From the NCBI GenBank assembly GCA_030430205.1, contig JAUIGE010000005.1:124001-188000 (forward strand): 64,000 nucleotides of DNA. Direction: 5' to 3'. The notes under the pieces were generated by a model. It saw only the letters and a program-made list of their open reading frames with translations, was not told where the DNA came from and searched no databases. A program made the position numbers and the translations under genes. Positions 35,496-44,883 of this stretch are shown here, in pieces. Numbering within the stretch: position 1 is the first letter of the stretch; every line of letters begins with the position of its first letter. Source of the stretch: Bacteroidia bacterium. Lineage in GTDB: Bacteria; Bacteroidota; Bacteroidia; J057.

Positions 35496-36350
35496 TCAAT
35501 GTTTGTTTGGGTCTACTTTCCAGCTTAAGCCTATCGGGTCGCCATACTGCAAAGCGCATTCGGTTTGGGCATTGCCATTTCTAATGGCAATCTCCAGCAG
35601 CCCATGGCTGCCCTTTATGGCGAGCAACTCGCCGGGAGCTTTCTCGGCATAGGCCTGAGACAGGCCTGCTATCCGGCGATCTCCGATCGTGAGAAAGGAA
35701 GTTTCGGCTTCATGATCCGAAACCCGAAACTCAAAACCCGAAACCCGAAACTCAAAACCCGAAACCCGAAACTCAAAACCCGAAACATCCCACTTCAGGT
35801 TGCTCACTGCATTTCCAAAGTGGTCAAAATAGATGATTTTGCCTTCATACTCACCGGCTTCGGTGATGCTGACAAAGGGCGATGGTGGCAGCTTATAGCT
35901 GTGTAAAGGCCCTAGCTGGGTGTAGAGAAATCCCGTTGCCAGATGCGCCGCTGTCGGCGCGAAGATGTCACGACCGTGAAAGGTGTTGCTGATTTCCCTG
36001 CGCATAAGCGCGGGATTTTCGACTTTGAGGATTTGCCTGATAGGCAGTTCGGCGAGCACATAGTCGAGCAGGCCATTGTCCGGAGCCAGGAATATATAGT
36101 CTTTCGTCTGCACAGCGATGATGTCGCGTTCGCTGCCCACGCCGGGATCTACCACGCAGCAAAAAATGCTGCCGGAAGGAAAGTGCTTGTAGCTGTTCCA
36201 CAGCACAAAACCCGCCGCAGGCACGTCCTGCGGCGGGATATGGTGGCTGAGGTCGATCACCTGCGTAGCAGGAGCGATGGAGGCGATGACGCCTTTCATG
36301 ACGGCGGCGTAGCCGTCGTGCAAACCGAAATCTGTGAGCAGAATGATCAT
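35496..36350 (-). CDS. SAM hydroxide adenosyltransferase (SAM hydrolase, DUF62)
   Basis: 284 residues. The N-terminal LTDFGLHDGYAAVMKGVI, LSHHIPPQDVPAAGFVL, CVVDPGVGS and LAPDNGLL are the DUF62/SAM hydrolase hallmarks; the family splits SAM to adenosine and methionine, with water in the active site and Asp residues at the sugar site. A C-terminal beta-barrel follows. At about residues 189-211 the protein carries three in-frame copies of GFEFRVS, coded by the repeat at 35719-35786. This insertion lies between KIIYFDHFGNAVSNL and the C-terminal domain, an exposed loop, and the reading frame is intact. The stop is 9 bp after the downstream gene's start region (36360). Confidence 0.92.
   Translation of the reverse strand: MIILLTDFGLHDGYAAVMKGVIASIAPATQVIDLSHHIPPQDVPAAGFVLWNSYKHFPSGSIFCCVVDPGVGSERDIIAVQTKDYIFLAPDNGLLDYVLAELPIRQILKVENPALMRREISNTFHGRDIFAPTAAHLATGFLYTQLGPLHSYKLPPSPFVSITEAGEYEGKIIYFDHFGNAVSNLKWDVSGFEFRVSGFEFRVSGFEFRVSDHEAETSFLTIGDRRIAGLSQAYAEKAPGELLAIKGSHGLLEIAIRNGNAQTECALQYGDPIGLSWKVDPNKH
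35719..35786. repeat. 21-bp in-frame tandem repeat within the SAM hydrolase gene
   Basis: Three identical 21-bp units (35719-35739, 35740-35760, 35761-35781; word GAAACCCGAAACTCAAAACCC cut at its end) plus five bases. On the gene strand each unit codes GFEFRVS, so seven residues are added per copy without frameshift. Words match the inverted repeat at 23908-23979. Confidence 0.95.
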
Positions 36351-36359
36351 AAATAGCTT

Positions 36360-37274
36360 TTAGCTTTGCTGATATTCCTTGATCTTTTGTCCGATATATG
36401 CCAGGGCCGGAGCATAGGTTTCGATCCCATGACCTACATGTTCAAAAATGACAACATCTTTCAGTTTTTTGATCCACTTGCGTGCGTTTTGGATATCCTT
36501 TTTATAGGGAAAAAGCAGGTCTTTGTCAGCTTTCAACAAATAGGTATCTACCTCAACCTGAGCCAGTTGTTTGCCCATATCATAGGGCTTTTGGGTCTTG
36601 TCCCGGTAGCGGCTGATAGCGAATAATTCGTAGTCAATAACGGCCTTTTCTGCCTGAGGAGAAGGCTGATGGACGGGTTTACAGAAAACCGCTTTGTCCA
36701 AAAATTTCCGTACGTTTTTCTCCGACGTCGAGATGATCGGCAGCAAATTGTAGTAGAGGTTTTTGGGAGAAAAGGAAAAAAACTGAAAGCAGCCGGGATT
36801 GAGCAAAAAAGCGGCTTTTACCCTCTCTGGGCTCACAATGCCCAACTTCATGCAGACAAGTCCACCGAAAGATGCGCCTGCGATAAAAGCGGTTTCAAGC
36901 TGCAGGGCATCTAACACTTCGGTTGCCCATTCGCCATAGCCCAGCGATTTGATATCTGGCGTATTGCCATCACTGGAGTTGGGCAGGCCGTTGGTTTCTA
37001 CGAGGTAGATGCGGAGAGCATGATGGAGATTTTGAAGGCCATTATCCAGGTCCCAGAAAAGAGCAGAGGTCCTTGCACCGGGAAAAATCACCAGGGCCTC
37101 CAGACTTTCATCCGCTGTATTGAGTCCCCAGACATGGGTTTTTCCGAGAGAAGTCTGCAAGCTGATTCTTTGGTAGGTTCTACCATTGGATTTTTCGATC
37201 TCCTTCGCCCAATTTTCAAACCAGATCAGGTCTTTTTCGGGTGCTTTGAAGCTGGATTGCCTTTTGATTTCCAT
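36360..37274 (-). CDS. Alpha/beta hydrolase
   Basis: 304 residues from the ATG at 37274; the TTG at 37283 is the only alternative. The alpha/beta-hydrolase fold shows a nucleophile elbow GASFGG (about residue 135), an oxyanion strand VIFPGARTSALFW, an acid LLKADKDLLFPYKKD and a catalytic histidine in HVGHGIET. It has no signal peptide, so it is cytosolic. It may be an esterase or a lactone hydrolase; substrate unknown. The gene starts three bases before a lipoprotein gene stop and follows the SAM hydrolase by nine bases, so they probably form one transcript. Confidence 0.88.
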   Translation of the reverse strand: MEIKRQSSFKAPEKDLIWFENWAKEIEKSNGRTYQRISLQTSLGKTHVWGLNTADESLEALVIFPGARTSALFWDLDNGLQNLHHALRIYLVETNGLPNSSDGNTPDIKSLGYGEWATEVLDALQLETAFIAGASFGGLVCMKLGIVSPERVKAAFLLNPGCFQFFSFSPKNLYYNLLPIISTSEKNVRKFLDKAVFCKPVHQPSPQAEKAVIDYELFAISRYRDKTQKPYDMGKQLAQVEVDTYLLKADKDLLFPYKKDIQNARKWIKKLKDVVIFEHVGHGIETYAPALAYIGQKIKEYQQS

Positions 37275-37286
37275 GTACGACAAATT

Positions 37287-37814
37287 CTATTTTTGCCTCG
37301 AAAGATACATCCGCCCAAAATCTCCCCCGCTCGCCTGACGTATCACAATCTGATCGGCATTTACTACATCTATAAAGCTGTTTCGGTTAAATAAAGTTGT
37401 GCTTTCGATGAAGATTCCGGCATCTGTGGACAGATGGGTGGTATCATTGAGCCTTAAATAAACGAAGTATTCCCCTCCTGAGAGAAACAAATGTTCCAAT
37501 TCGAGCGAGATAGCTACGCCATCCACCTCCAAAGTAGTAAGGATGCTTTCCTGAAAATCTGCATTCAGGTCCAGGTTTTCGACTTCGAAAGTGGGGATAC
37601 TGAGGGTGCCGATCTCTTTGAGGACGGTATCGGTATCGATGAGGGTGCCGAAGTGATTAATCGTCGGCAAAGGGCGTATTTGCATCGAGTCGATGTGCCA
37701 ATCGCCGGGCAGGTTCATTTCTATTTCATTCAGAAGAATAGCCTCCTTATCTGTGCAGGAGGACAGGCAAAAAAGGAGGGCCAGGAGGGCGAAAAAATGC
37801 TGTTTCTTGTTCAT
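37287..37814 (-). CDS. Lipoprotein of unknown function
   Basis: 175 residues from the ATG at 37814 (MNKKQHFFALLALLFCLSSC, lipobox LSSC). In-frame ATGs at 37826 and 37865 are alternatives. The mature part is beta-rich (NEIEMNLPGDWHIDSMQIRPLPTIN, TLSIPTFEVENLDLN) and contains a calcium-like acidic strand pattern. The family is not recognised. It is directly upstream of the alpha/beta hydrolase and 12 bp away, likely in the same transcript. Predicted membrane-anchored. Confidence 0.78.
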   Translation of the reverse strand: MNKKQHFFALLALLFCLSSCTDKEAILLNEIEMNLPGDWHIDSMQIRPLPTINHFGTLIDTDTVLKEIGTLSIPTFEVENLDLNADFQESILTTLEVDGVAISLELEHLFLSGGEYFVYLRLNDTTHLSTDAGIFIESTTLFNRNSFIDVVNADQIVIRQASGGDFGRMYLSRQK

Positions 37815-37940
37815 GCTGTATTTCATTTGTTGATTTGATGTGGCAAAAGTTGCACGCATTTTCATGAAATGAAAACAGCGATGTATATGAGGTGATTCTG
37901 GCCGTTTAAACGTGTCGAAAAAGGGGGTAAAATGAACAAC

Positions 37941-39404
37941 TTAGTACCTCCCCATCACTATTTTTTTCACCTCTAGTTTAAGCCCATGCTGTATATGCAA
38001 AAAGTAAAGCCCTCCAGCCAGGCTTAGGCCTGAGAGATCCAATTCCACTTCTGTTGGTCTTCCGCTGATGGTTTTTTCAAAAAGCTTTGCGCCCTGCATA
38101 TCCAGGAACAGGATTCTGTCATTTTTTTCAAAACCTCCCCTGATCCTAAGCGATGATCCGATTGGCAGTGGGTTGGGAGAAAGCGTAAAAAGCGCTTCCT
38201 GCGGAAATCCATCCGACAGGCCCATCGCCTGGCAGCTGTCAATTTTGCCCGCAAAAAATGCGGCCATATTGCCCGTCCGTAGCCAATAATTGTCTATCGC
38301 ATGGCCCGAAAGGCCGGGACTGGCGATCTGCTGGGCGCAGTTGGCCATGTTGCTGCTGGGATCAAAGAGCAGCTCTGGCGCAGGAATCTGGTTTGCCAGC
38401 ATATCGTCGACAAGTATCTTAATGGCATTGGAACCCAGAATCACGGGGCGGTTGATGATGTTCTGGCAGGAAAAAGGCCACTGGGTGGCGCATTGGTTAA
38501 AGCCTGCAAAGACTTTGCCCCGGCCATAAGGTACGATCAGGTCGTTGGGCTGGTGGAAAAGGTAGAGCGCGGGGATTTCAGGGGAGGGGCTGGCAAAAAT
38601 GTTGTTGAAGACAGCACCATAGAAATTGCCTACGCCGCGTATGCGGTAGGAAGTAGCCGCAGGCTGGTGGAGGCTGCCCGCATAGGCGCCCAGATCCGGC
38701 CGCCTCAAATCCATCGAAGCGATGGACGTATCCAGGCCATAGCCCTGCACACAACGCATCTCGTAGATGCTATTGGGCGGCTGGATATCCGCAAAGGAGC
38801 CTGTCAGGTTCGTCAGCACCTCCGACGGATCGTCGATGTAGGCAGCGCCCATGGCGATGAATCCACCTGCGCTTTCCCCCACCACAAAAATATGCTGGGG
38901 ATCTATCTCATAATCATCCGCATGATTGACCAAAAAGCGGATCGCCCCATGCACATCCTGGATCGCCCGATAATAAGCCCGGTACCACTCGCTGGTGTCC
39001 GACATATTGAGGCAGTTCCACTCCACGCCCAGGGCGGTTACATTGCAGTTGATGGCCAGCGGGGTCTGAAATTGACCCAGGCGATAGCTCAGAGAAGCGG
39101 TGGTATAGCCTCTTTTGGCAAAGTCTATGCGCATGCGCCTGACGCTGCCGTCGTTCTTGTCTCCGGCGATAAAAGCGCCGCCGTGGATCAGGATCATCAG
39201 CGGGCGCCCGCATTCGGGAGGGCTATCGCCTATCGGCTGCGAAATGTCCATTTTGAGCTCCCGCAGGTTGCCTGCGAAGTCGGTCGCAAATCCATAGGAA
39301 ACATCGGCCAGCGTCTGGCTTGCATACAGGGTGTCCACCCACTTTTGGGCGTGGAGGAGGCTTAGAGGAAACAGCAGCAAGAGGAATATAAACTTCGTTT
39401 TCAT
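37941..39404 (-). CDS. Secreted alpha/beta-hydrolase esterase with T9SS tail
   Basis: 487 residues. A signal peptide (IFLLLLFPLSLLHAQ) precedes a carboxylesterase/BD-FAE-like hydrolase: oxyanion motif LMILIHGGAFIAGDKND, nucleophile VVGESAGGFIAMGAA (Ser in GESAGG), and a later histidine. A T9SS sorting domain completes it (LSPNPLPIGSSLRI, then LSLAGGLYFLHIQH). It may cleave acetyl or feruloyl esters from polysaccharides; this is an inference from family. The gene begins 14 bp after the stop of the upstream secreted hydrolase and so is likely its operon partner. Confidence 0.9.
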   Translation of the reverse strand: MKTKFIFLLLLFPLSLLHAQKWVDTLYASQTLADVSYGFATDFAGNLRELKMDISQPIGDSPPECGRPLMILIHGGAFIAGDKNDGSVRRMRIDFAKRGYTTASLSYRLGQFQTPLAINCNVTALGVEWNCLNMSDTSEWYRAYYRAIQDVHGAIRFLVNHADDYEIDPQHIFVVGESAGGFIAMGAAYIDDPSEVLTNLTGSFADIQPPNSIYEMRCVQGYGLDTSIASMDLRRPDLGAYAGSLHQPAATSYRIRGVGNFYGAVFNNIFASPSPEIPALYLFHQPNDLIVPYGRGKVFAGFNQCATQWPFSCQNIINRPVILGSNAIKILVDDMLANQIPAPELLFDPSSNMANCAQQIASPGLSGHAIDNYWLRTGNMAAFFAGKIDSCQAMGLSDGFPQEALFTLSPNPLPIGSSLRIRGGFEKNDRILFLDMQGAKLFEKTISGRPTEVELDLSGLSLAGGLYFLHIQHGLKLEVKKIVMGRY

Positions 39405-39418
39405 GAATTGCTTTGAAT

Positions 39419-41872
39419 TTATTGAACAATCAATTTAAGAAATGAACGGGATTGTCCATCTTCTACAGCCAGTAAATAAAGGCCTTTTGCAGGAATAAAA
39501 ATCGTTTTTTCAGCCTCACGCATCTCCGTTTGTAAAATTTGTCTTCCCTGTAAATCGTAGAGCGTGAGCATCAAGGCTTTGCCAAAAGCACCTTCTCTTT
39601 GCAGGGTGACATGGCCATTGCTGGGGTTGGGAAAAGCTGTAAGCATGGGGCTCTGGCTGAGTTGTTTGGGCGAAATGCCCAGCGTGATATCTGTCGCGCA
39701 GGCGCAGAGGGTATCGTCCCGCATCCAGCGGGGATCGTATTTGGCGTTGTTGCTATTTCCGCCCAGCACCATTTCATATTGGCTATTGGTGCTGCTGGCG
39801 ATCTGGCTTACGCCTTCTGACAAAGGCCAGTCGGCCAGCAGATTGCTGGTGGTGCCGGGTAGATTTGCCTGTGCAAATTCAGCAGGCATCAGGGCTTTGT
39901 CCCAAATCCGAAAGTCACGCATAATGCCATTGAATCCGCCATCCTGTCCCAATTCATTGTTGGAATTGCCGATGCGGGGCTGGGCCACGCCGGGGAAATT
40001 GGCATTGAATGTCTTTTTGTTTTCCTGCAAAATCCCATCGAGGTATAAGGCAAATTCATTGCCCTCTCTCGTGAGCACGGCCCAATGGCAGCGACCATCC
40101 AATACGGAAGTATTGCCTGTGATCGCATTTTGGGCTCCGAGGGCGTTGCGCTTCATTTGGAGAAAGCCATTGTTATTGATAAATATTTCAAAGCCGAAGG
40201 TCAGGCTATTGATATGGGAAAACAATACGCCCATGCCTGTGTGGGCGATGGCTTTGAAACGGATTTCTATCGTGAAGTCCTGGTTGAAAATGGTCTGCCC
40301 GCCCAGGGAACCGATGGTCGCATAATCTCCTTTGTAACCCAGGAGGTTTTCACTTCCATCTCTATTGAAAAAGAGGCTGGTGACGGATTGCCTGAGGCAT
40401 TTGGTGCTGGGAACGAGCTGCCCGTTGGTGAGCTGAGCCGCCTCATCAAAGGGAAAATCCACAGGATTGACAGCGCTGGTCAGGGGATCTGCGAGGAGGT
40501 GGGTGACAAAAGGATCCGCTTGCATAGCGGGCCCGCTGTCGGCAAAATCCTGGTGAAAGTAATGCGCAGCAATTTTCGAATAATTCTGAATTTGAGTATG
40601 GACGTAAAAGATTTCGTTCCAGTAATAATCATTGTTGGAAGCGGCGCAGAGGTCGGAGAAATCTACATTTCTAAAATTCGAATCAGAGGCCCAAAGCAGG
40701 CAATCGCCGCCTCCCAGAAGGGGATTGTTACCGTAGCAATCGTCATGGTAATCGCAGGGCAGGGTGAAAATACCGTGGCAGGCACTGCAATTGATGATGG
40801 TCTTATGGCTGATGCCATATTGGGTGAATTGCTGTTGCAGGTCCAGCGCGCACATGATCTGTGAACCAGGGAGTTCATCATTGGGATCGGTCCAGAAAAG
40901 GGGAGCCGTAGTCGGCTGTACAGCCTGATCATCCTGTCCATGAAACAGCAAGAAGCGCGTATCCGCATCTCCGGCATCTATGAGTTGTCCGATTTTAAAA
41001 TCCTGTGAAGTGGAATCTATGATGCCTCCGGCCAAAGAAGAAACCGCCCGCAAGTCATAGGCAGCGCCCGGATGCAGCGAAAGTCCTGAAATCGAGTTGC
41101 CCATTCCTGTAAAAATAGCATCTGCAAAATCTCCCGAATCTGTCAGGGCAGCATACAAACTGCCCACACCGCCGCCACTAAAGCCACTGATGAAAAACAT
41201 ATTTTCATCTACATGGTAGCTCGCACTGCGCGCCGCCGCAAATTCCAATGCCGCAATGCCAAATTGGGCCTTCATGCATACCGCCTGCTGAAAGCAGTTC
41301 ATATCATCATCAGCAGCGCTGCCAAAAAGGCAATCGTTGGTAAAACCAGCATCCCGAAAGGCATTATCAATATTGCCGCTTACCGGGCCTGATTGGTAAT
41401 ATACCACAGCATAGCCCCGCTGTACAAAATCATAAACGCCCAAAGACATGACCCGCAAGGGAGAGGATCCTCCGTCTTTGCCGCCATGCGTGATCAGCAC
41501 GCAAGGGCGCTCCAGGGTATCATTGGGACGAAGCATGATCCAGTGATAGGTCTCGCCGCCCAGGGTTTTATTGAGAAAATTTCTTTTTTGAAAAAGGTAA
41601 TCACCCACTACCAAATCAAGGGAGTCCTGAGCGTTGTGAAAAACATTGTTGAGTTCATTGGCCAGTTTGAAGGAGGTGAAATGGTAGCCCAATTCATCCT
41701 CCTCGGCACTCGTCTGCGCCAGACAACTGGCGTCTACCAAAAAGGCGTTTTTGTTGATGTCATAGTAATTGAAGCCACTTACCGTGGTGATTTGAGCTTG
41801 TAGGCTTGCGGGAAAAAGGAGCAAAAAAAGGCTTGCGAGTAGCCAGAAGTAGGATGTTGTTTGTCTTTTCAT
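39419..41872 (-). CDS. Secreted alpha/beta hydrolase + LamG protein with T9SS tail
   Basis: 817 residues. Signal peptide (LLASLFLLLFPASLQAQ). The first 470 residues contain a serine hydrolase-like domain with FFISGFSGGGVGSLYAAL (elbow G-F-S-G-G) and VLITHGGKDGGS (oxyanion), then a LamG/concanavalin-like domain at about 520-700 (FTIEIRFKAIAHTGMGVLF, DFRIWDKALMPAEFAQ). The T9SS sorting domain at the C-terminus has AFPNPSNGHVTLQ and a last beta strand. It probably binds a glycan with the LamG domain and hydrolyses an ester bond. It is in tandem with the esterase at 37941. Confidence 0.9.
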   Translation of the reverse strand: MKRQTTSYFWLLASLFLLLFPASLQAQITTVSGFNYYDINKNAFLVDASCLAQTSAEEDELGYHFTSFKLANELNNVFHNAQDSLDLVVGDYLFQKRNFLNKTLGGETYHWIMLRPNDTLERPCVLITHGGKDGGSSPLRVMSLGVYDFVQRGYAVVYYQSGPVSGNIDNAFRDAGFTNDCLFGSAADDDMNCFQQAVCMKAQFGIAALEFAAARSASYHVDENMFFISGFSGGGVGSLYAALTDSGDFADAIFTGMGNSISGLSLHPGAAYDLRAVSSLAGGIIDSTSQDFKIGQLIDAGDADTRFLLFHGQDDQAVQPTTAPLFWTDPNDELPGSQIMCALDLQQQFTQYGISHKTIINCSACHGIFTLPCDYHDDCYGNNPLLGGGDCLLWASDSNFRNVDFSDLCAASNNDYYWNEIFYVHTQIQNYSKIAAHYFHQDFADSGPAMQADPFVTHLLADPLTSAVNPVDFPFDEAAQLTNGQLVPSTKCLRQSVTSLFFNRDGSENLLGYKGDYATIGSLGGQTIFNQDFTIEIRFKAIAHTGMGVLFSHINSLTFGFEIFINNNGFLQMKRNALGAQNAITGNTSVLDGRCHWAVLTREGNEFALYLDGILQENKKTFNANFPGVAQPRIGNSNNELGQDGGFNGIMRDFRIWDKALMPAEFAQANLPGTTSNLLADWPLSEGVSQIASSTNSQYEMVLGGNSNNAKYDPRWMRDDTLCACATDITLGISPKQLSQSPMLTAFPNPSNGHVTLQREGAFGKALMLTLYDLQGRQILQTEMREAEKTIFIPAKGLYLLAVEDGQSRSFLKLIVQ

Positions 41873-42400
41873 ATTCAGTTTGAATTTAATAACTGCCCGA
41901 TATGCATAAGACGAAGGTGCCGCATTTGTCTGGGAATGCGAATTTCAATTTTTGGCCTTTTTTAAATGAGGGCCTTGATCTCTTCAATCTGCTAAGTAAT
42001 GAAGAATAGACACTGATAACGCAGGTTGTTATGATAAAAAATGCAGGCTCGCTTACATGATTTGAGTGTATCACAAATCCCCGAAGCTTATGGGGCGAGA
42101 TACATTAACCTGGGGCAAAGCCCTATAGTGATTTCGAAGAAAAACACCCAACGCCAAAGGCGTCATACCGGAATTTTTCGAGGTTTTGGGAGAAAAATAT
42201 CCGGTATCTCCAGCTCAAAAAAGCAAATGGCTTTTTACCGATGGAGATGCCGGATAGCGTCTTCGCAGAGCCTCTGACGCTTCCGGCATGACGCAGTACT
42301 GCGTTGGTTATCAGAGCGTTCGCTGCCATTTTCTTTTCAGGTAGAATTTCAAAGAAATTCCATGCAATTTTATCAAAATAAACAAAAGCCTTAACCCGAT
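41873..42400. other. Intergenic region holding the double-hairpin palindrome
   Basis: 528 bases between divergent genes, no credible ORF. It contains the repeat at 42160-42294, a palindromic ACGCAGTACTGCGT (42291-42304), and the promoter regions of both flanking genes, none with a clear TAnnTTTG box. Confidence 0.7.
42160..42294. repeat. 135-bp palindromic REP/MITE-like element
   Basis: Two 53-base arms (42160-42212 and 42242-42294) are inverted repeats of each other, about 39 of 53 positions matching, both starting GCGTCAT and ending ATCTCCA. Each arm is itself a hairpin (CCGGAA near one end and TATCCGG near the other). The 29-base middle forms a third hairpin (AAAAAGC / GCTTTTT). Confidence 0.85.
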
Positions 42401-43090
42401 ATGGACCGTCAGTTTCTGTTTGTGAGCTTTCTTTTGGTATTGATTCTCTGCGCTGAGTTGGCGCTTGTCCCGCCTTTTCCCGTTTGGATCGCAGGGTTGG
42501 TTATGCTGATTATCCTGAATTGGAGTTGGTTGGATTTGGCCATCCGCCAAAGAAGGCTTGAAAAAACAGCGAAACAGGGAAAGCTTATTTACCTGAAAAA
42601 AAGAAGTTTCAGGCCGATAGGGATGATTCCCATTATCATTACCGGAGTTTACTGGACAGTAGTTGTAAAGGATTTTATGCTTATTAAAGATTACCTTTTC
42701 AAACTGATCCCTATTGGAGATTTGATGGTAATCGCTCTTTTTCTTATGGAAAAAGTACCTTCCATGATTTGGCATTTTTTCCCCAACAAACACATCCTTT
42801 TTCTGAGGCCGGACTACCTGTATCATGCAGATTTATATCCCCATAAAATCTTTTTTACTGAGCTTAAAGAAATCGTCCTTCAGGGAGAATGGAAGGCCCA
42901 AAAAGGAAACATACTCCGTTTCCAGGCTACCCGCTTCAAGGGAATTTCCCTTGATCTTGGTGATGTAAAAGATAAAGATTTGCAAGAAATCAAAGTCTAT
43001 CTAAGCCATTTGATTGATCAAAAAGGAATCCAGATTAGCGAAAACCTGATGTTGCTCAAAATTGATGAAATAGGCCAAAAGCAGAACTAA
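42401..43090 (+). CDS. Membrane protein of unknown function
   Basis: 229 residues. About four transmembrane helices in the first 125 residues (for example FVSFLLVLILCAELALV, WIAGLVMLIILNW, IPIIITGVYWTVVV, LMVIALFLMEKV), then a soluble beta-rich C-terminal part (LRPDYLYHADLYPHKIFFTELKEIVLQGEW) that could be a PH-like domain as in bacterial PH-membrane proteins. The family is not recognised. It is convergent with the Kelch gene, 11 bp between stops. Confidence 0.75.
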   Translation: MDRQFLFVSFLLVLILCAELALVPPFPVWIAGLVMLIILNWSWLDLAIRQRRLEKTAKQGKLIYLKKRSFRPIGMIPIIITGVYWTVVVKDFMLIKDYLFKLIPIGDLMVIALFLMEKVPSMIWHFFPNKHILFLRPDYLYHADLYPHKIFFTELKEIVLQGEWKAQKGNILRFQATRFKGISLDLGDVKDKDLQEIKVYLSHLIDQKGIQISENLMLLKIDEIGQKQN

Positions 43091-43101
43091 AGCTTTTTCC
43101 C

Positions 43102-44640
43102 TCATTCTCCCAATCTACAAATCAACTTCCCTTCCAGCAGATACATCCCGGCAGGCAAATCTGCCATCGAATAAAAAGCTTTTCGCCCTTGAGCTGGCAC
43201 TTCCCAGCTTTTGCAAAGTTGCCCGAGCAGATTGTAGAGGTGCAAAGTCTGGGGCTGGCTGCCTTCAGGCCAGCGAATCTGGATAAAATCGGTACAGGGG
43301 TTGGGGCTGATGGAAAAGCTGAGAGAGGTCTCTTCATAAATCGAAAGCACATTTCTGGGTGTCACATACACCTCAAACAAGCGCCTGCTGGCGCTGCTGG
43401 GGGTAATATTGGGGATAGAGGCTTTGATGCCGCCAAAGACATAGCCCACGCGGCTGCGGCTCCTGATCTGATCCAGCCTGACAACTTTGTTGTCGTAATG
43501 CGGGACGGCCTCGTCCAGGATAAATTTGGCATTGCTGCCCAGCAATTCGTCAAAACGAATCGACAGCAGCACCTCTTCCGTCTCGCCGGAAGGCTTGCGG
43601 ATCAGGGTTGTGATGTCATTGATAAAAGGCATCCTGTCGTCCCGCTTGAGGGTATCCTTTTTTTCGTCGAAAGTGTAGAGGCTGATCCCGCCAAAGAAGC
43701 TGTGATACATCGTCTGGCTGCTGCTGTCATAGACAGGTAACACAGCGCAGGTGTACTGGCTCATCTGCTGCTCGTAGCTGCTATCCACCCAGATGCTGTC
43801 TTTCAGCATGTAGATGGGGTGTCGATAGGGGGCATCTTCATGCGGCTGAAATACGCCGCCAAAGGCGGCAAGCCCCTCTTCCCCGCCCATGATCATGGGC
43901 GCGAGGTTGTAATCCCGGCGATGAAATTCGCCGCTGTCGCGCACAGCAGCGTAGCTGCTGATGTAGAGTTGCCCGGCGGTATCGCCTATGGCGATTTTGC
44001 GCAGCTCGTTGGTGTAGCTTTGGGTAAAGCTGGGCTGACCGCTCTGCGAGTACAGACCCGCAAAATTATGTCCGCCAAAGAGGTATAATTCGCCATTCAG
44101 CTCATGCATTTCTCCTCCGCATACCTGAAAAAGGCTGTCGCGCAGCTGGCGAAAAGCGGAACGCGGGTCCTGCTGCGCATCCATGCGCGCGATCAGCGTG
44201 TCCAGATTGACCACCGTCAAGCTGGGAAAAGTGATGAATGCATCCAGCAAAGTGTCTTTGCCATAGCCTCCGGTGATGTAGAGCTGGTTGCCCAGCTGGG
44301 TATACTGAGGGTTGCTGGCTTTGAGGGGATCAGCCAGAGGGGCGGGCCAGTTTTCAACATCAAAATTGCTGTAGGTCAGGGTATGGGGATCCATCAGCCA
44401 GATGTGATGGTTGGCCTGGGTGGTAGGAAATCCCGTGAAGGGGAAAAAGCCGTGCAGGCCGTTGGTGCGGCCAGCGATGATGATCCAGCGGCCTTGCCAA
44501 CTGGCAAAGGCGAAGGAGTGAAGACCCGGCCAGTTGGCCGGAGTGACTTCTACGAGCTCGAGCTCGTAGGGGATTTTTTCATTTTGCGCAAGCTGAAGCA
44601 GGGGAAGGCATAGCAGGAGGAGTAGGAATCGGATTTTCAT
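43102..44640 (-). CDS. Kelch-like secreted protein with T9SS tail
   Basis: 512 residues from the ATG at 44640 (KIRFLLLLLCLPLLQLAQ, signal); an ATG at 44742 would add 34 basic residues and no export signal. Propeller blades such as GRWIIIAGRTNGL, GNQLYITGGYGKD and GELYLFGGHNF resemble Kelch motifs (about 20-410). T9SS domain at the end (SPNPCTDFIQIR, then LYNLLGQL and LPAGMYLLEGK). It may bind a polymer outside the cell. It is divergent from the HTCS gene across 237 bp. Confidence 0.87.
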   Translation of the reverse strand: MKIRFLLLLLCLPLLQLAQNEKIPYELELVEVTPANWPGLHSFAFASWQGRWIIIAGRTNGLHGFFPFTGFPTTQANHHIWLMDPHTLTYSNFDVENWPAPLADPLKASNPQYTQLGNQLYITGGYGKDTLLDAFITFPSLTVVNLDTLIARMDAQQDPRSAFRQLRDSLFQVCGGEMHELNGELYLFGGHNFAGLYSQSGQPSFTQSYTNELRKIAIGDTAGQLYISSYAAVRDSGEFHRRDYNLAPMIMGGEEGLAAFGGVFQPHEDAPYRHPIYMLKDSIWVDSSYEQQMSQYTCAVLPVYDSSSQTMYHSFFGGISLYTFDEKKDTLKRDDRMPFINDITTLIRKPSGETEEVLLSIRFDELLGSNAKFILDEAVPHYDNKVVRLDQIRSRSRVGYVFGGIKASIPNITPSSASRRLFEVYVTPRNVLSIYEETSLSFSISPNPCTDFIQIRWPEGSQPQTLHLYNLLGQLCKSWEVPAQGRKAFYSMADLPAGMYLLEGKLICRLGE

Positions 44641-44855
44641 ACGCTTTTCTTTTTTAGCAAGATAGCTGAAATGGATGTTCCAGCTTATTTTTTTCAATGA
44701 AAGTGCCTTTTTCTTCAACGATCCTGCATCAGCCTTTTTCACTGATGTGGGGGCTCTCCCTCACCTGTCAGGGTTCCTGTAATGGACAGGTTTCCATCTG
44801 ATCCTCCATCAGTCAAAGCAACTTTCAGGTCGTTTTCTAATTAAACCGATTATGT

Positions 44856-44863
44856 TAGTTTTG
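44856..44863 (+). promoter_or_regulatory. -7 promoter box upstream of the HTCS
   Basis: TAGTTTTG (44856-44863) matches TAnnTTTG, about 15 bases before the GTG at 44878 and 21 before the ATG at 44884. The shared 237-bp intergenic region also holds an inverted repeat (ACCTGTC 44763-44769 / GACAGGT 44785-44791) and a 13-bp near-direct repeat (GATCCTGCATCAG 44720, GATCCTCCATCAG 44800). Confidence 0.55.
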
Positions 44864-44883
44864 TAGGATCGCATTAAGTGTGG

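Noticed and set aside
38301-39365. 354-residue ORF on the plus strand
   Set aside because: It runs antisense to the T9SS esterase gene, whose export and catalytic motifs are clear; the opposite strand is long only because of codon bias.
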